Below are positions 26,024 through 34,946 of a stretch of 64,000 bases of DNA, in pieces. The translations under genes were made by a program, and so were the position numbers. The notes under the pieces are model-generated. The model had not been told where the DNA came from and did not search any database. It saw only the letters and a program-made list of their open reading frames with translations. The first letter of the stretch is position 1, and each line of letters starts with the position of its first letter. Source of the DNA: Clostridia bacterium (GTDB lineage Bacteria > Bacillota > Clostridia > Christensenellales > Borkfalkiaceae); NCBI GenBank assembly GCA_017465865.1, contig JAFTVF010000007.1, positions 1 through 64,000 of the forward strand, in the 5' to 3' direction.

Positions 26024-26044
26024 CAAGAATTATTAAGTATTCTT

Positions 26045-26073
26045 ATTATACCATTATTCTCCGCAATTTGCAA
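26045..26073 (-). promoter_or_regulatory. Sigma-A-type promoter for the rimP-nusA-infB operon
   Basis: Minus-strand TTGCAA (26068-26073), 17-base spacer, TATAAT (26045-26050). Transcription would begin near 26038 and include the palindrome in the leader. Confidence 0.75.
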
Positions 26074-26117
26074 CTGTTTTACGCAAATTTTCCAAATTTT
26101 TTCCATAGAAAAGCGCT

Positions 26118-27935
26118 TCACGCCTTGTAATATTCTTTGAGCATTTTTTTCAAGACCTCAATCTGACCTTGCATCGCTACGCCCTTGTCCGTCTGTTTGA
26201 CGAGAATACGCTCGTCGTATTTCAAAAGCTGGCGCACCTCGCTCTTTAAGTCAACGTAATGTTCGAGTGCTTCCGCTCTTGAAAAATCAGGCGCGTGGCA
26301 CGCAAGATACAAGCCCTCGGAATTGCTGATGAGGGTATATCCGCCGATACCCGTCTTTTGGTGATAGGCTTTCGACAGCCCGCCGTCGATCGTGATATGC
26401 CGACAGTTCCCGCTCTCGGGCTTTTCACCGTCCTTGACCTTGACGGGCATGTGCCCGTTGACGATCACGGAATATTTCCCGTGCAAGCCGAATTCCCGCA
26501 ACACTTTCAGACAAAATTCCTCGTTTTTGATAAAATCGTAATATGCGTCCTTGTTCTCCTTTTCCGAATACCCCTCGAAATATTTGGTATACACGCACAT
26601 TTTATCCCGACCGTACAGCGGGGATTTTTTACCGCACCAAAGATACCACATAAACTCTCGGGAATACCGATCCCCGTTCGCCGCCGCGCGCACGAGCTGA
26701 TCCAGCCGATCGTACAAGGCTTTCCCTTTATACGGTTTATCCCCGACGATGACTTCGGAAAATTCTCCGCTTTTTTCCGTAGGCACACAGCCGTGCATAA
26801 GCAAATTCCCGTTAAAGGTCTTATACATACTCCCGCGCCGCAACAGGAAATCCGCGTGTTCTTTCAAACGCTTGTTGCTTGTAAATTCGTCGGTCAGCAA
26901 TTCGATCAGCGCGCGTTCCTTGGCGGTAAGTTTCGCCGACGGATACAGCACGCGGTCGTCCATACCGAACTCCGCGTGGCGTTTTATCAGCGCGTTTTCC
27001 GTCTTTAACTGGATCACGGTGATCGCCTTGGTCATTTTCGCAAGCAGGTCGTTCTTTTCAAAATCGCTCTCGCCCCCGTACACGTCGGAGATCTTGAACG
27101 CGTCGCAGGGATCGCCGCCGTATTCTTCGAGCGCGAACATCATCAAAGGGCGCAGGTTGATCCCGTAATTTTCGATCACCTGTAAATTGCGATAGGCGCA
27201 GTTGATACGGATTACGTTGCAAACGCACGCCTCATTCCCGAAAAACGCGCCCATCCACAGCACGTCGTGGTTGCCCCATTCGATATCCAACGAATGGTAT
27301 TGACGGAGCTTATCCATGATCTTGTCCGCGCCGTCGCCGCGGTCGTAGATATCCCCGACGATATGCAGATGATCGACGGCAAGCCGTTGAATGAGCGAAC
27401 ACAGCGCCGTGATAAATTTATCGGCGTTGCCAAGCTCGACGATCCCTGAAATGATATTCGAATAATACTCCGATTTCTTGATACTGTGATGGGGCATATT
27501 GATCAGCTCGTCGAGGATATACTGATATTCCCTCGGCATCGCCTTTCTCACTTTCGAACGGGTATATTTCGCCGTAACCAGCTTACACACCTCGATCAGT
27601 TGCAACAGCGCGTTGGTATAAAACCCGTCCGCGTTCTCCTTATCCCGTACCCGTTCGAGATATTTTTCGGGATAATAGATAAGCGTTGCCAGCTCGTTTT
27701 TCTCCTCGGCGGAAAGTCCCTCCCCGAACGCCAGATCGATCTTCGTGCGAATGACCCCCGAAGCGTTGCGGAGAATATGTAAAAAAGTTTCCGCTTCGCC
27801 GTGCAAATCGCTCAAAAAATGCTCCGTGCCTTTCGGCAGGTTCAAAATCGCCCCGAGATTGATGATCTCCGTCATTACCGCTTGCGGCGTAGCATACTGC
27901 TTTGCCAGCAGCTCGTACACCTCTTTGTGCTCCAT
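26118..27935 (-). CDS. fbp: Fructose-1,6-bisphosphatase, class III
   Basis: Known role: hydrolysis of fructose-1,6-bisphosphate in gluconeogenesis; class III enzymes are characteristic of Firmicutes. The 605-residue protein has the metallophosphatase motifs FLSDLHGE (about 41-47), HIVGDIYDRGDGADKIMD, EWGNHDVLWMGAFFG and VNGHMPVKVKDGE, with DGGLSKAYHQKTGIGGYTLI near the end. Length is slightly under the Bacillus enzyme (about 640). It appears to be read alone or with the gene ending 40 bases upstream. Confidence 0.95.
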   Translation of the reverse strand: MEHKEVYELLAKQYATPQAVMTEIINLGAILNLPKGTEHFLSDLHGEAETFLHILRNASGVIRTKIDLAFGEGLSAEEKNELATLIYYPEKYLERVRDKENADGFYTNALLQLIEVCKLVTAKYTRSKVRKAMPREYQYILDELINMPHHSIKKSEYYSNIISGIVELGNADKFITALCSLIQRLAVDHLHIVGDIYDRGDGADKIMDKLRQYHSLDIEWGNHDVLWMGAFFGNEACVCNVIRINCAYRNLQVIENYGINLRPLMMFALEEYGGDPCDAFKISDVYGGESDFEKNDLLAKMTKAITVIQLKTENALIKRHAEFGMDDRVLYPSAKLTAKERALIELLTDEFTSNKRLKEHADFLLRRGSMYKTFNGNLLMHGCVPTEKSGEFSEVIVGDKPYKGKALYDRLDQLVRAAANGDRYSREFMWYLWCGKKSPLYGRDKMCVYTKYFEGYSEKENKDAYYDFIKNEEFCLKVLREFGLHGKYSVIVNGHMPVKVKDGEKPESGNCRHITIDGGLSKAYHQKTGIGGYTLISNSEGLYLACHAPDFSRAEALEHYVDLKSEVRQLLKYDERILVKQTDKGVAMQGQIEVLKKMLKEYYKA

Positions 27936-27975
27936 AGTGCCTCCTACAATTTTATTTCCTCTTATTTTATACGCG

Positions 27976-29553
27976 TCAAACGGGCAACCCGCCCCGCGCT
28001 TTTACCAGCTCTATAAACACTTTCGCCGTTACGCACGCGTCGTCGAACGCACGGTGATGATTAAAGGTAAACCCGTAATAATCGGCTACCGAATTGAGTT
28101 TGTAATTAGGCAACAGTCCCCTCAACACCTCTTGCGCCAGCGTCAGCGTATCGTACTGCTTTTTATCGAACATATACCCGCACTGTTCGCCGTAGTAATG
28201 CACGAAACGGTAGTCGAACGTAACGTTATGCCCGACGAGCACCGCCCCGTCCGTGAATTTATAAAAATCCGCAAGCACCTTTTCCACCTCGGGCGCGCCC
28301 ACGAGATCGGCGTCGGTGATGCCCGTGAGAGTGATAATCTCCTTTGACAACCGTTCGGGACAAGCGACGAACGAGGAGAATTTCTCCGCGATCTCGCCGT
28401 TCACGATCTTCACCGCGCCCAGCTCGATAATCCTGTCCATACGCCCCATTGCGGGATTGTTATTAAGCCCCGTCGTTTCGAGGTCGAAGCATACGAACAC
28501 CTGCTTTTTCAGATCCGCGGGCTTCGACAGATCCTCAAACAGCCCCGCCTGCGTATAATCGGTATACGGCTCGGGGAAAACGGTATGATAGAATTTCGGC
28601 ACGCTCTTGCCCTTTCTTGCCACAGGCTCGAACCCCTCGGGCGGCGCGCCGTAATTGATCTTCGAAGCCTTGAACGATTTCGAACCGTTGTATTCCTCGT
28701 TCGCGCCCGTGATCACGATCTTATCCCCGATCTTGATCTCGCGCACTTTATCCACCGTCGCTTTTTTCGGGAAATACGTCGTACGTAAGTTCCCCGACCC
28801 GTCCGTTAAAGACACGGAAAATCTCGTCTTTTCCACGTCCTCGTTCGTTTTTTCGTTGTGCTTGGTATACTTGATTTCTTCGATATAGGTAACCGTACCG
28901 CAGACGGAATACCCCTCTTCCATATTATGGCAGTCCGCCATATACACGGCGTTTTTCAACGGCGCGTCCACGCCGTCAATTTTTTCGTACCCGCAAATGG
29001 GGAATTCGCGTATCTCCACCGCCTGTATCTCCTCGGTATCCTCGGGCGTTTCTTCGAGCAGGGACGCGTCCGGCTCTGCCTTTTCCACGATCCGCACGTT
29101 CCCGTAAAACGTACCGCAGAACACGCTCGATAAATACTTGCTCGTATCGTCGAGGATACGCCCCGAGGAAAAGAGCGACTGCTCGCCCGAAGCGATATCC
29201 ACGAAAAAATTCGCACCGCTCGTCAGCATTTCCACTTCGATATTTTCAGGCTCTAAAAACGCCGAAGCCGCGGGAAAACTCTTTTGGATATATTCGAAAA
29301 TACGGGTTTTGAGTATCTCTTTATCGGGCACGCGTTTTACGATCTTCACGCGCGCGGAAAACCCGTCGGGCAGATAGGCTTGCGATATTTCTTTCGCCTC
29401 CGCTTCCTCCCGCGCGGTATACGTCTTATCCGTTACGAGAAAAAATTCCGCCGTATTCTCCCGCTTGGAAACGGAGATCCCGCAAAGGATCGCGTTTTTC
29501 AAACCCGACAATTCCCGTATTTCGCGTAAATATTCCTCAACCTTATTCGCCAT
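27976..29553 (-). CDS. PolC-like protein with OB fold and DEDDh 3'-5' exonuclease, no polymerase domain
   Basis: The 525-residue protein has a PolC-like N-terminal part (1-190), an OB-type nucleic-acid-binding region (about 210-300, GYSVCGTVTYIEE, GSGNLRTTYF) and an epsilon-type exonuclease at 350-518. The exonuclease has ExoI FDLETTGL (D357, E359), ExoII GHNVTFDYRF (D447) and ExoIII HHRAFDDA (H500, D505). All catalytic residues of the DEDDh class are present. PolC replicases place the same modules before a large polymerase domain and split the exonuclease into a PHP domain; neither is here. It may be an accessory proofreading or repair exonuclease. It overlaps the ispG stop by 11 bases. Confidence 0.8.
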   Translation of the reverse strand: MANKVEEYLREIRELSGLKNAILCGISVSKRENTAEFFLVTDKTYTAREEAEAKEISQAYLPDGFSARVKIVKRVPDKEILKTRIFEYIQKSFPAASAFLEPENIEVEMLTSGANFFVDIASGEQSLFSSGRILDDTSKYLSSVFCGTFYGNVRIVEKAEPDASLLEETPEDTEEIQAVEIREFPICGYEKIDGVDAPLKNAVYMADCHNMEEGYSVCGTVTYIEEIKYTKHNEKTNEDVEKTRFSVSLTDGSGNLRTTYFPKKATVDKVREIKIGDKIVITGANEEYNGSKSFKASKINYGAPPEGFEPVARKGKSVPKFYHTVFPEPYTDYTQAGLFEDLSKPADLKKQVFVCFDLETTGLNNNPAMGRMDRIIELGAVKIVNGEIAEKFSSFVACPERLSKEIITLTGITDADLVGAPEVEKVLADFYKFTDGAVLVGHNVTFDYRFVHYYGEQCGYMFDKKQYDTLTLAQEVLRGLLPNYKLNSVADYYGFTFNHHRAFDDACVTAKVFIELVKARGGLPV

Positions 29554-30598
29554 CTAACAACAACCTTATTTCCTTGAAAAATTCTTCTTCCGCGTTCTCC
29601 GCGCTCACTTTTTTATACGGCTCGCCCTTTCGGAACAACAGGCACGAGCCGTTGCCCCCCGCGATCCCGATATCCGCGTCCTTCGCTTCGCCCGGCCCGT
29701 TCACCACGCAACCCATAACCGCGATCTTCGCGCGCTTTTTATACGGGCGTACGAACTCGGTTACCTTGTTCGCAAGCCCCATACTCTCCCAAGAACACCG
29801 ACCGCAAGTCGGGCAGGACACCACCTCGACGAACTCCCCGTCCAAGCCGCACGCACGCAGAATATGCTGCGCCGCGTACACCTCTTTCGTCGGATCGTCG
29901 GTGAGGGAAACGCGGATGGTATCCCCGATCCCTTGCAAGAGCAAAGTGCCGATCCCTACCGCGCTTTTCACCACGCCCGCCTCCGTCGTACCCGCTTCGG
30001 TTACGCCAAGGTGCAGGGGATAGTCGGTTTTTTGCGACAGCAGGGTATACGCCTTTACCGTCAGCGGTACGTCCGAAGCCTTTACGGAGATCACGATATC
30101 GTTTACGCCGAACTTTTCCAAGATCCCGACGTTATACAGCGCGCTTTCCACCAGCGCTTCCGCGGTTCTGCCGTACTTTTCCAGAAAATTCTTTTCCAAA
30201 CTCCCCGCGTTCGCGCCCACGCGCACGGGGATCTTATGCGCCTTGATACAGTCCGCTACGTATTGTATTTCCTTTTCCCCGCCGATATTCCCAGGATTGA
30301 TACGCACCTTATCCGCGCCGTTTTCGATCGCCATCACCGCAAGCTTGGGCGAGAAATGAATATCCGCCACGAAAGGCAGGTTTATTTTTTCCACGACCTC
30401 GCGCACCGCGAGCGCGTCTGCCTCGTCCGACACCGCCGCGCGCACGATCTCACAGCCCGCCTTTTGAAGCGCGTTAATCTGCGCGACGGTCTTTTGAATA
30501 TCCGACGTTTTCGTCGTCGTCATCGATTGAATTTTTATCCGCTCGCCGCCGCCGATCTTTACACCGCCGACGGTTACGAGCTTGGTCTGTTTTTTCAT
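29543..30598 (-). CDS. ispG: 4-hydroxy-3-methylbut-2-en-1-yl diphosphate synthase
   Basis: Known role: penultimate step of the non-mevalonate (MEP) isoprenoid pathway, a [4Fe-4S] enzyme. The 351-residue protein has KIQSMTTTKTSDIQKTVAQI, FVADIHFSPKLAVMA, KVRINPGNIGG, and the cluster Cys residues in CPTCGRC and MGCVVNGPGEAKDADIG. Length and motifs are those of the short bacterial form. No dxr or rseP neighbour is present. Confidence 0.96.
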   Translation of the reverse strand: MKKQTKLVTVGGVKIGGGERIKIQSMTTTKTSDIQKTVAQINALQKAGCEIVRAAVSDEADALAVREVVEKINLPFVADIHFSPKLAVMAIENGADKVRINPGNIGGEKEIQYVADCIKAHKIPVRVGANAGSLEKNFLEKYGRTAEALVESALYNVGILEKFGVNDIVISVKASDVPLTVKAYTLLSQKTDYPLHLGVTEAGTTEAGVVKSAVGIGTLLLQGIGDTIRVSLTDDPTKEVYAAQHILRACGLDGEFVEVVSCPTCGRCSWESMGLANKVTEFVRPYKKRAKIAVMGCVVNGPGEAKDADIGIAGGNGSCLLFRKGEPYKKVSAENAEEEFFKEIRLLLDGE

Positions 30599-30626
30599 AA
30601 AATCACCTAACTATATCTTCGCCCTC

Positions 30627-30751
30627 AAAAAAGAACGCAGAAGCAAGCAGTTCGAGAAGGGCGCGGCTTTTCCGACGGGAGTTTACTACGCGTAAACGAG
30701 CAAGGAAAAACGCAAGCCCGACGAAGAAATGCGTAGCTTATCCGTTCTTTT
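30627..30751. repeat. 125-bp imperfect palindromic element overlapping the nrdR stop
   Basis: The outer arms AAAAGAACG / CGTTCTTTT are equidistant (62 bases) from a central hairpin GTTTAC-TACGC-GTAAAC (30681-30697). The intervening arms are partly complementary (GGCTTTTCC with GGAAAAACGC, GAAG with CTTC). The right arm reaches into the nrdR stop codon at 30750. Its plan (arms around an xxxTAC-N5-GTAxxx hairpin) matches the 171-bp element at 10836-11006, although the sequences differ. No coding content. Confidence 0.6.
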
Positions 30752-31217
30752 ACCCGTTCTTTTTATCCGCTTTCATCATTTGTTTAAGTTCCGACATAAA
30801 CGAAGATAAATCCTTGAACGAGCGGTAGACGGAAGCGTAGCGCACGTACGCGACCTCGTCCACCTTTTTGAGGCGTTCCATGACCATTTCCCCGATGGCT
30901 TTGGTCGTGATCTCGCTTTCCATACTGTTGTATACCTGTTTGGAAATATCCGCAACCACCTCGTCGATCACCGACATCGGCACGGGGCGTTTTTCGCAGG
31001 ATTTGATAATGCCGTTCCGTACCTTTTCCGCGTTATACGATTGCCGAGTACCGTTGTTTTTCACGACGAGTATCGGGGTAACTTCGATCGTTTCATAGGT
31101 AGTAAACCGTCTGCCGCAGCCCGTACATTCCCTGCGGCGGCGTATCGTTCTGTCGTCGTCCGCCGAGCGCGAATCCACTACTTTACTTTCCGTGCAATCA
31201 CAGTACAAACATTTCAT
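30750..31217 (-). CDS. nrdR: Transcriptional repressor NrdR
   Basis: Known role: zinc-finger/ATP-cone repressor of ribonucleotide reductase genes. The 155-residue protein has the zinc ribbon MKCLYCDC...CTGCGRRFTTYE (C3, C6, C31, C34) and the ATP-cone VVKNNGTRQSYNAEKVRNGI. It overlaps rarA by four bases. No nrd genes lie in the window. Confidence 0.96.
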   Translation of the reverse strand: MKCLYCDCTESKVVDSRSADDDRTIRRRRECTGCGRRFTTYETIEVTPILVVKNNGTRQSYNAEKVRNGIIKSCEKRPVPMSVIDEVVADISKQVYNSMESEITTKAIGEMVMERLKKVDEVAYVRYASVYRSFKDLSSFMSELKQMMKADKKNG

Positions 31218-32521
31218 TTTTTCTTCCCCTTTCTCTGCCGTATCTCCGCAACCGTCTTTTCATAGCCCCGTTCGCTCGGCACGTAATACACCTTGTCTTT
31301 GAGCGAATCGGGCAGGTATTGCTGTTCCACGTACCCGCCGTAATTGTGCGGATATTTATAGGAAAGACTGTTCGCCTTATCCTCTTTACTGCCGTAGCTG
31401 TTGTCTTTCAAATACGGCGGTACAGCATCGTCGCGCACCTCCCGCGCATCCGAAATCGCCGCGTACATTGCGTTCACCACCGAATTGCTCTTTTCCGCTT
31501 CGCAAACGTAAATGATCGCCTCCGAAAGGGGTATCCGCGCTTCGGGATACCCGATCTTTTCCAGCGCGTACATTGCGGAAGTCGCGATCTGCAACGCCCT
31601 CGGGTCTGCCATGCCCACGTCCTCTGCCGAATGCACGACGAGCCGCCTAGCGACGAGCATAGGATCGCAGCCGCCCTCGATCAAGCGCATCGCATAATAC
31701 AACGCCGCGTTCGCGTCGCTTCCGCGCAGGGATTTACAGAATGCGGACAGGAAATCGTAATACGCGTCCTCGTTATACGATAACGCTTTTCTCTGTATCG
31801 ATTGTTCCGCGTCGGCAAGCGTGATCCGCACCTTGCCCTCTCCGTCGGGCGCGCTCGTCAGCGCGGCAAGCTCCAACGCGTTATACGCCGAGCGCAGATC
31901 CCCCGCCGCCATGCGCGCGATATGCTCTATCGCCTCTTCGTCCGCGGTAACGCCCTGTTTTCCAAGCCCTTTATGACGGCTCTTGATCGCGGCGTGCAAC
32001 GCGCCGATAATGTCCTCGTCTGTTAGGTGCTTGAACTCGAACACCCGACAGCGGGACACGATAGCAGGGGTCATCGCGGCGTACGGATTTTCCGTCGTCG
32101 AGCCGATAAAAATAATCGTGCCCTGCTCGATCGCGGGGAGCAACGAATCGCTCTGCGTTTTGTTGAAACGGTGGCACTCGTCGAGCAATAAATAGGTGCG
32201 TTTCCCGAACAGCTTCAAATTCTCCCGCGCCGTTTCCACCGCTTTTTTCACGTCCGCCACGCCCGCGTTGACGGCGTTGAGCTTGATAAACTCGCCGTTC
32301 GTCCGAAGCGCAATGATATTCGCGAGCGTGGTTTTTCCGCAACCCGGGGGGCCCCAGAAAATACAACTGCCCAGCCTGTCGGTCGCGATCGCGCGGCGAA
32401 GGAGCGAGCCTTCGGCAACGATGTGCTTCTGCCCGATAAACTCGTCCAACGAATTAGCCCGCATACGCTCGGCAAGCGGTTTCGCCGTCTCTTCGTTTCT
32501 GTTGAAATCGAATAAATCCAT
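31214..32521 (-). CDS. rarA: Replication-associated recombination protein RarA (MgsA)
   Basis: Known role: clamp-loader-like AAA+ ATPase acting at stalled forks. The 435-residue protein has Walker A GPPGCGKTTLA, Walker B LLLDECHRFNKTQ, sensor GSTTENPYAAMTPAIVSRCRVF, and the C-terminal tetramerisation domain (KYPHNYGGYVEQQYLPDSL). Start MDLFDFNRNEETAKPLAERMR is typical. Confidence 0.95.
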   Translation of the reverse strand: MDLFDFNRNEETAKPLAERMRANSLDEFIGQKHIVAEGSLLRRAIATDRLGSCIFWGPPGCGKTTLANIIALRTNGEFIKLNAVNAGVADVKKAVETARENLKLFGKRTYLLLDECHRFNKTQSDSLLPAIEQGTIIFIGSTTENPYAAMTPAIVSRCRVFEFKHLTDEDIIGALHAAIKSRHKGLGKQGVTADEEAIEHIARMAAGDLRSAYNALELAALTSAPDGEGKVRITLADAEQSIQRKALSYNEDAYYDFLSAFCKSLRGSDANAALYYAMRLIEGGCDPMLVARRLVVHSAEDVGMADPRALQIATSAMYALEKIGYPEARIPLSEAIIYVCEAEKSNSVVNAMYAAISDAREVRDDAVPPYLKDNSYGSKEDKANSLSYKYPHNYGGYVEQQYLPDSLKDKVYYVPSERGYEKTVAEIRQRKGKKK

Positions 32522-32534
32522 GTTCTTTCCTTTC

Positions 32535-33395
32535 TTACGAACGGTCTTGACTGTACGCGCCGATCAGCTTACATTCCAGCGTGTTCGCTTTGATCGCCGC
32601 CAACAGCTCTTGCGCTTCCTTGCTCGCAATATCGCAATCCGCTTCGATAAAGAACCGATAATCGCCAGGTCTGTTTCTTACGGGACGGCTCTCGATCTTC
32701 GTCATGTTGATACCGTAGCTTGCGATAATTTTCAGGAGTTTCAAAAGACTACCAGGCTCGTGCGGGCAGACCGCGGAAAAGAATACCTTTTCACTGTTAG
32801 CGGGCAGGGAATTTTCCCCTTTCTTGATCAGCAGGAAATGGGTGTAATTGTTCTTTTCGTCGGAAATACATTCCTCGCCCATCACGAACCCGCTGCGCAG
32901 ATTTTCCGTATGCGCGCCCGCGATCGCCGCGCTCTTACCGCTCTCGTCCTCAACCGCGCGCGTGATCCCGAATCCCGTCGATTCCGTTTCGCGCAAGGAC
33001 GCAAAGGGCATTTCACGGCTCAAAAACGCCGCGCACTGATCGAGCGCCTGACGGTGGGAATACACCCGCCCGATCTGCGAGAGTTTCACGCCCTCTTTGT
33101 AAATCAAACGGTGATCGACGCGGAGTACTTTTTCTTTCACCGCGTACAGGTTTTCGGACGACTGCAACAGATCGAGGTTTTGCGAAACGCCGCCTTGGAT
33201 ACTGTTTTCGATCGGGATCGCCGCCGCCTCGACTCTGCCGTTTTCCACCGCCGCGAGCACTTCGGGGAAATTACGGAAAGGCACGCATTCGTCCCAATCC
33301 CCCGCTAATTTTTTGCCTGTGGATTCCGTTTTCAAAAATTCTTTCGCCGCGAGATGGGAATAACTCCCCTCCGGCCCTAAAAACGCTATTTTCAT
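32535..33395 (-). CDS. pheA: Prephenate dehydratase
   Basis: Known role: prephenate to phenylpyruvate in phenylalanine synthesis. The 286-residue monofunctional enzyme has KIAFLGPEGSYSHLAA, AAIPIENSIQGGVSQNLDLL, ETESTGFGITRA (the catalytic Thr/Phe region) and a C-terminal ACT domain with GSLLKLLKIIASYGINMTKIESRPVR, implying feedback control by phenylalanine. No fused chorismate mutase. It lies directly downstream of the DAHP synthase gene, a logical pairing of the first and a late step of the pathway. Confidence 0.95.
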   Translation of the reverse strand: MKIAFLGPEGSYSHLAAKEFLKTESTGKKLAGDWDECVPFRNFPEVLAAVENGRVEAAAIPIENSIQGGVSQNLDLLQSSENLYAVKEKVLRVDHRLIYKEGVKLSQIGRVYSHRQALDQCAAFLSREMPFASLRETESTGFGITRAVEDESGKSAAIAGAHTENLRSGFVMGEECISDEKNNYTHFLLIKKGENSLPANSEKVFFSAVCPHEPGSLLKLLKIIASYGINMTKIESRPVRNRPGDYRFFIEADCDIASKEAQELLAAIKANTLECKLIGAYSQDRS

Positions 33396-33419
33396 AACCG
33401 ACCTCTTTTTTCGTTATTT

Positions 33420-34442
33420 TTATACCTGCTCTGCAAGATCGAGCAACAACCGTTCGGTATCCTCCCAACCAAGACAAGGATCGGTGATAGATTTTCCGAA
33501 TACCTCGTCGTGCTTTTGGTTGCCCTCGACGAGGAAGCTTTCGATCATAAAGCCTTTCACCATCGTCTTGAAATCGTTGTCGAAACGGCGGTTTTGCATG
33601 ACCTCTTCCGCGATACGGATCTGCTGTTTGAACTGCTTGCCCGAATTCGAATGGTTGCAATCGATGACGATCGCGGGGTTTTCCAGCTTACTGCCGCGAT
33701 ACATTTCCGTAAGCTGCATCACCGTTTCGTAATGGAAGTTGGGCACGTCCGCACCCGCGCCGTCCACGCCCCCGCGCAAAATCGCGTGCGCGTAAGGGTT
33801 GCCGTCCGAGCTGACCTGATAGTTACGGTATTTGAAGATCTGCGGGCTTTGCGCCGCGAAGATCGAATTGATGAGCGCGATAATATTCCCGCTCATCGGG
33901 TTTTTCAAGCCCACGGGCGCGTCGATACCGCTCGCCACCTGTCTATGTAGCTGGTCCTCTACGCTCCGCGCGCCGACCGCGTGATAGGACAGAAGATCCT
34001 CTACGTACGCGGTGTTTTCGGGATACAGCATTTCGTCCGCCGAGGTCAGCCCCGATTCGTTGATCGCGGCAAGGTGCAGCGCACGGATACTGCGGATACC
34101 CCGCGCGATATCCGCCGCGCCCTCGGGATCGGGCTGTAAGAACATGCCTTTATACCCCACCCCTTTCGTACGCGGTTTGTTCGTATAGATACGCGGTACG
34201 ATCACGAGCTTGTCTTTTACTTTCTGATTGAGCTTACCCAGCCTCGAAATATATTCGAGGGTAGGCGCAGGCTCGTGCGCGGAGCAAGGCCCGACGACGA
34301 TCAGCATCTTGTCGCTTCTGCCCGCGATAACGTCGCGGATCTCCTCGTCGCGCGCTTTTTTGATCTTTTTCATTTCCGCCGTCATCGGCGTTTCCGAGAT
34401 AAATTCCTCAGGCTCGGGAATGAAATATTGCTTTTCCAACAT
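33420..34442 (-). CDS. 3-deoxy-7-phosphoheptulonate (DAHP) synthase, AroG/AroF type
   Basis: Known role: condenses phosphoenolpyruvate with erythrose-4-phosphate, entry to the shikimate pathway. The 340-residue class I-alpha enzyme shows VVGPCSAHEPAPTLEY, RIYTNKPRTKGVGYKGM, ESGLTSADEMLYPE and GARSVEDQLHRQVASGIDAPVGLKNP. Metal ligands appear in DCNHSNSGKQ and near the C-terminus (DPCLGWEDTERLLLDL). AroF, AroG and AroH cannot be separated by inhibitor specificity here. Later pathway genes are at 61.3-64 kb. Confidence 0.94.
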   Translation of the reverse strand: MLEKQYFIPEPEEFISETPMTAEMKKIKKARDEEIRDVIAGRSDKMLIVVGPCSAHEPAPTLEYISRLGKLNQKVKDKLVIVPRIYTNKPRTKGVGYKGMFLQPDPEGAADIARGIRSIRALHLAAINESGLTSADEMLYPENTAYVEDLLSYHAVGARSVEDQLHRQVASGIDAPVGLKNPMSGNIIALINSIFAAQSPQIFKYRNYQVSSDGNPYAHAILRGGVDGAGADVPNFHYETVMQLTEMYRGSKLENPAIVIDCNHSNSGKQFKQQIRIAEEVMQNRRFDNDFKTMVKGFMIESFLVEGNQKHDEVFGKSITDPCLGWEDTERLLLDLAEQV

Positions 34443-34454
34443 ACTAAAACTCCT

Positions 34455-34946
34455 TTATATTCTCTGTCGTTTTTCAATATATTCTTTGACTTCTTTGCTC
34501 ACGTATTCGTCGATCGGCGTACCGAATTTCAGGCTGTTTCTCACCATCGACGAACTGATATGCAACAATTCCTGCCTGCACGGCAGATACACGGTGATCA
34601 ATTCTGGATCGAGTTTTTTACTCGCATAGAAATTCGCGTTCTCGAAATCAAGATCCACGCCGTTCCGTATCCCTCGGATATAGATCTTCGTGTCCTCTTT
34701 CTTCAAAAGCTCGGCAACCGTGCCCTCGAATTCTATCACCCGTACGCGCGGTTCGTCGCCTATATACAGCGCCAGCATTTCCTTGCGCTGTTCCAAGGTA
34801 AAGCAGGGCGTTTTTACGGGATTGACCATGACCGCGACCACGACTTCGTCAAAGAGCTCCAACGCGTCCTCGATCATCGCCTTATGCCCCAGTGTCGGGG
34901 GATCGAACGTCCCCGCAAACACGCATTTTTTCTTCGTATTATTCAT
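34455..34946 (-). CDS. coaD: Phosphopantetheine adenylyltransferase
   Basis: Known role: penultimate step of coenzyme A synthesis. The 163-residue protein has the nucleotidyltransferase motif AGTFDPPTLGHKAMI (T/HxGH) and the C-terminal ISSSMVRN block. It overlaps rsmD by eight bases; rsmD-coaD is a widely conserved pair. Confidence 0.95.
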   Translation of the reverse strand: MNNTKKKCVFAGTFDPPTLGHKAMIEDALELFDEVVVAVMVNPVKTPCFTLEQRKEMLALYIGDEPRVRVIEFEGTVAELLKKEDTKIYIRGIRNGVDLDFENANFYASKKLDPELITVYLPCRQELLHISSSMVRNSLKFGTPIDEYVSKEVKEYIEKRQRI

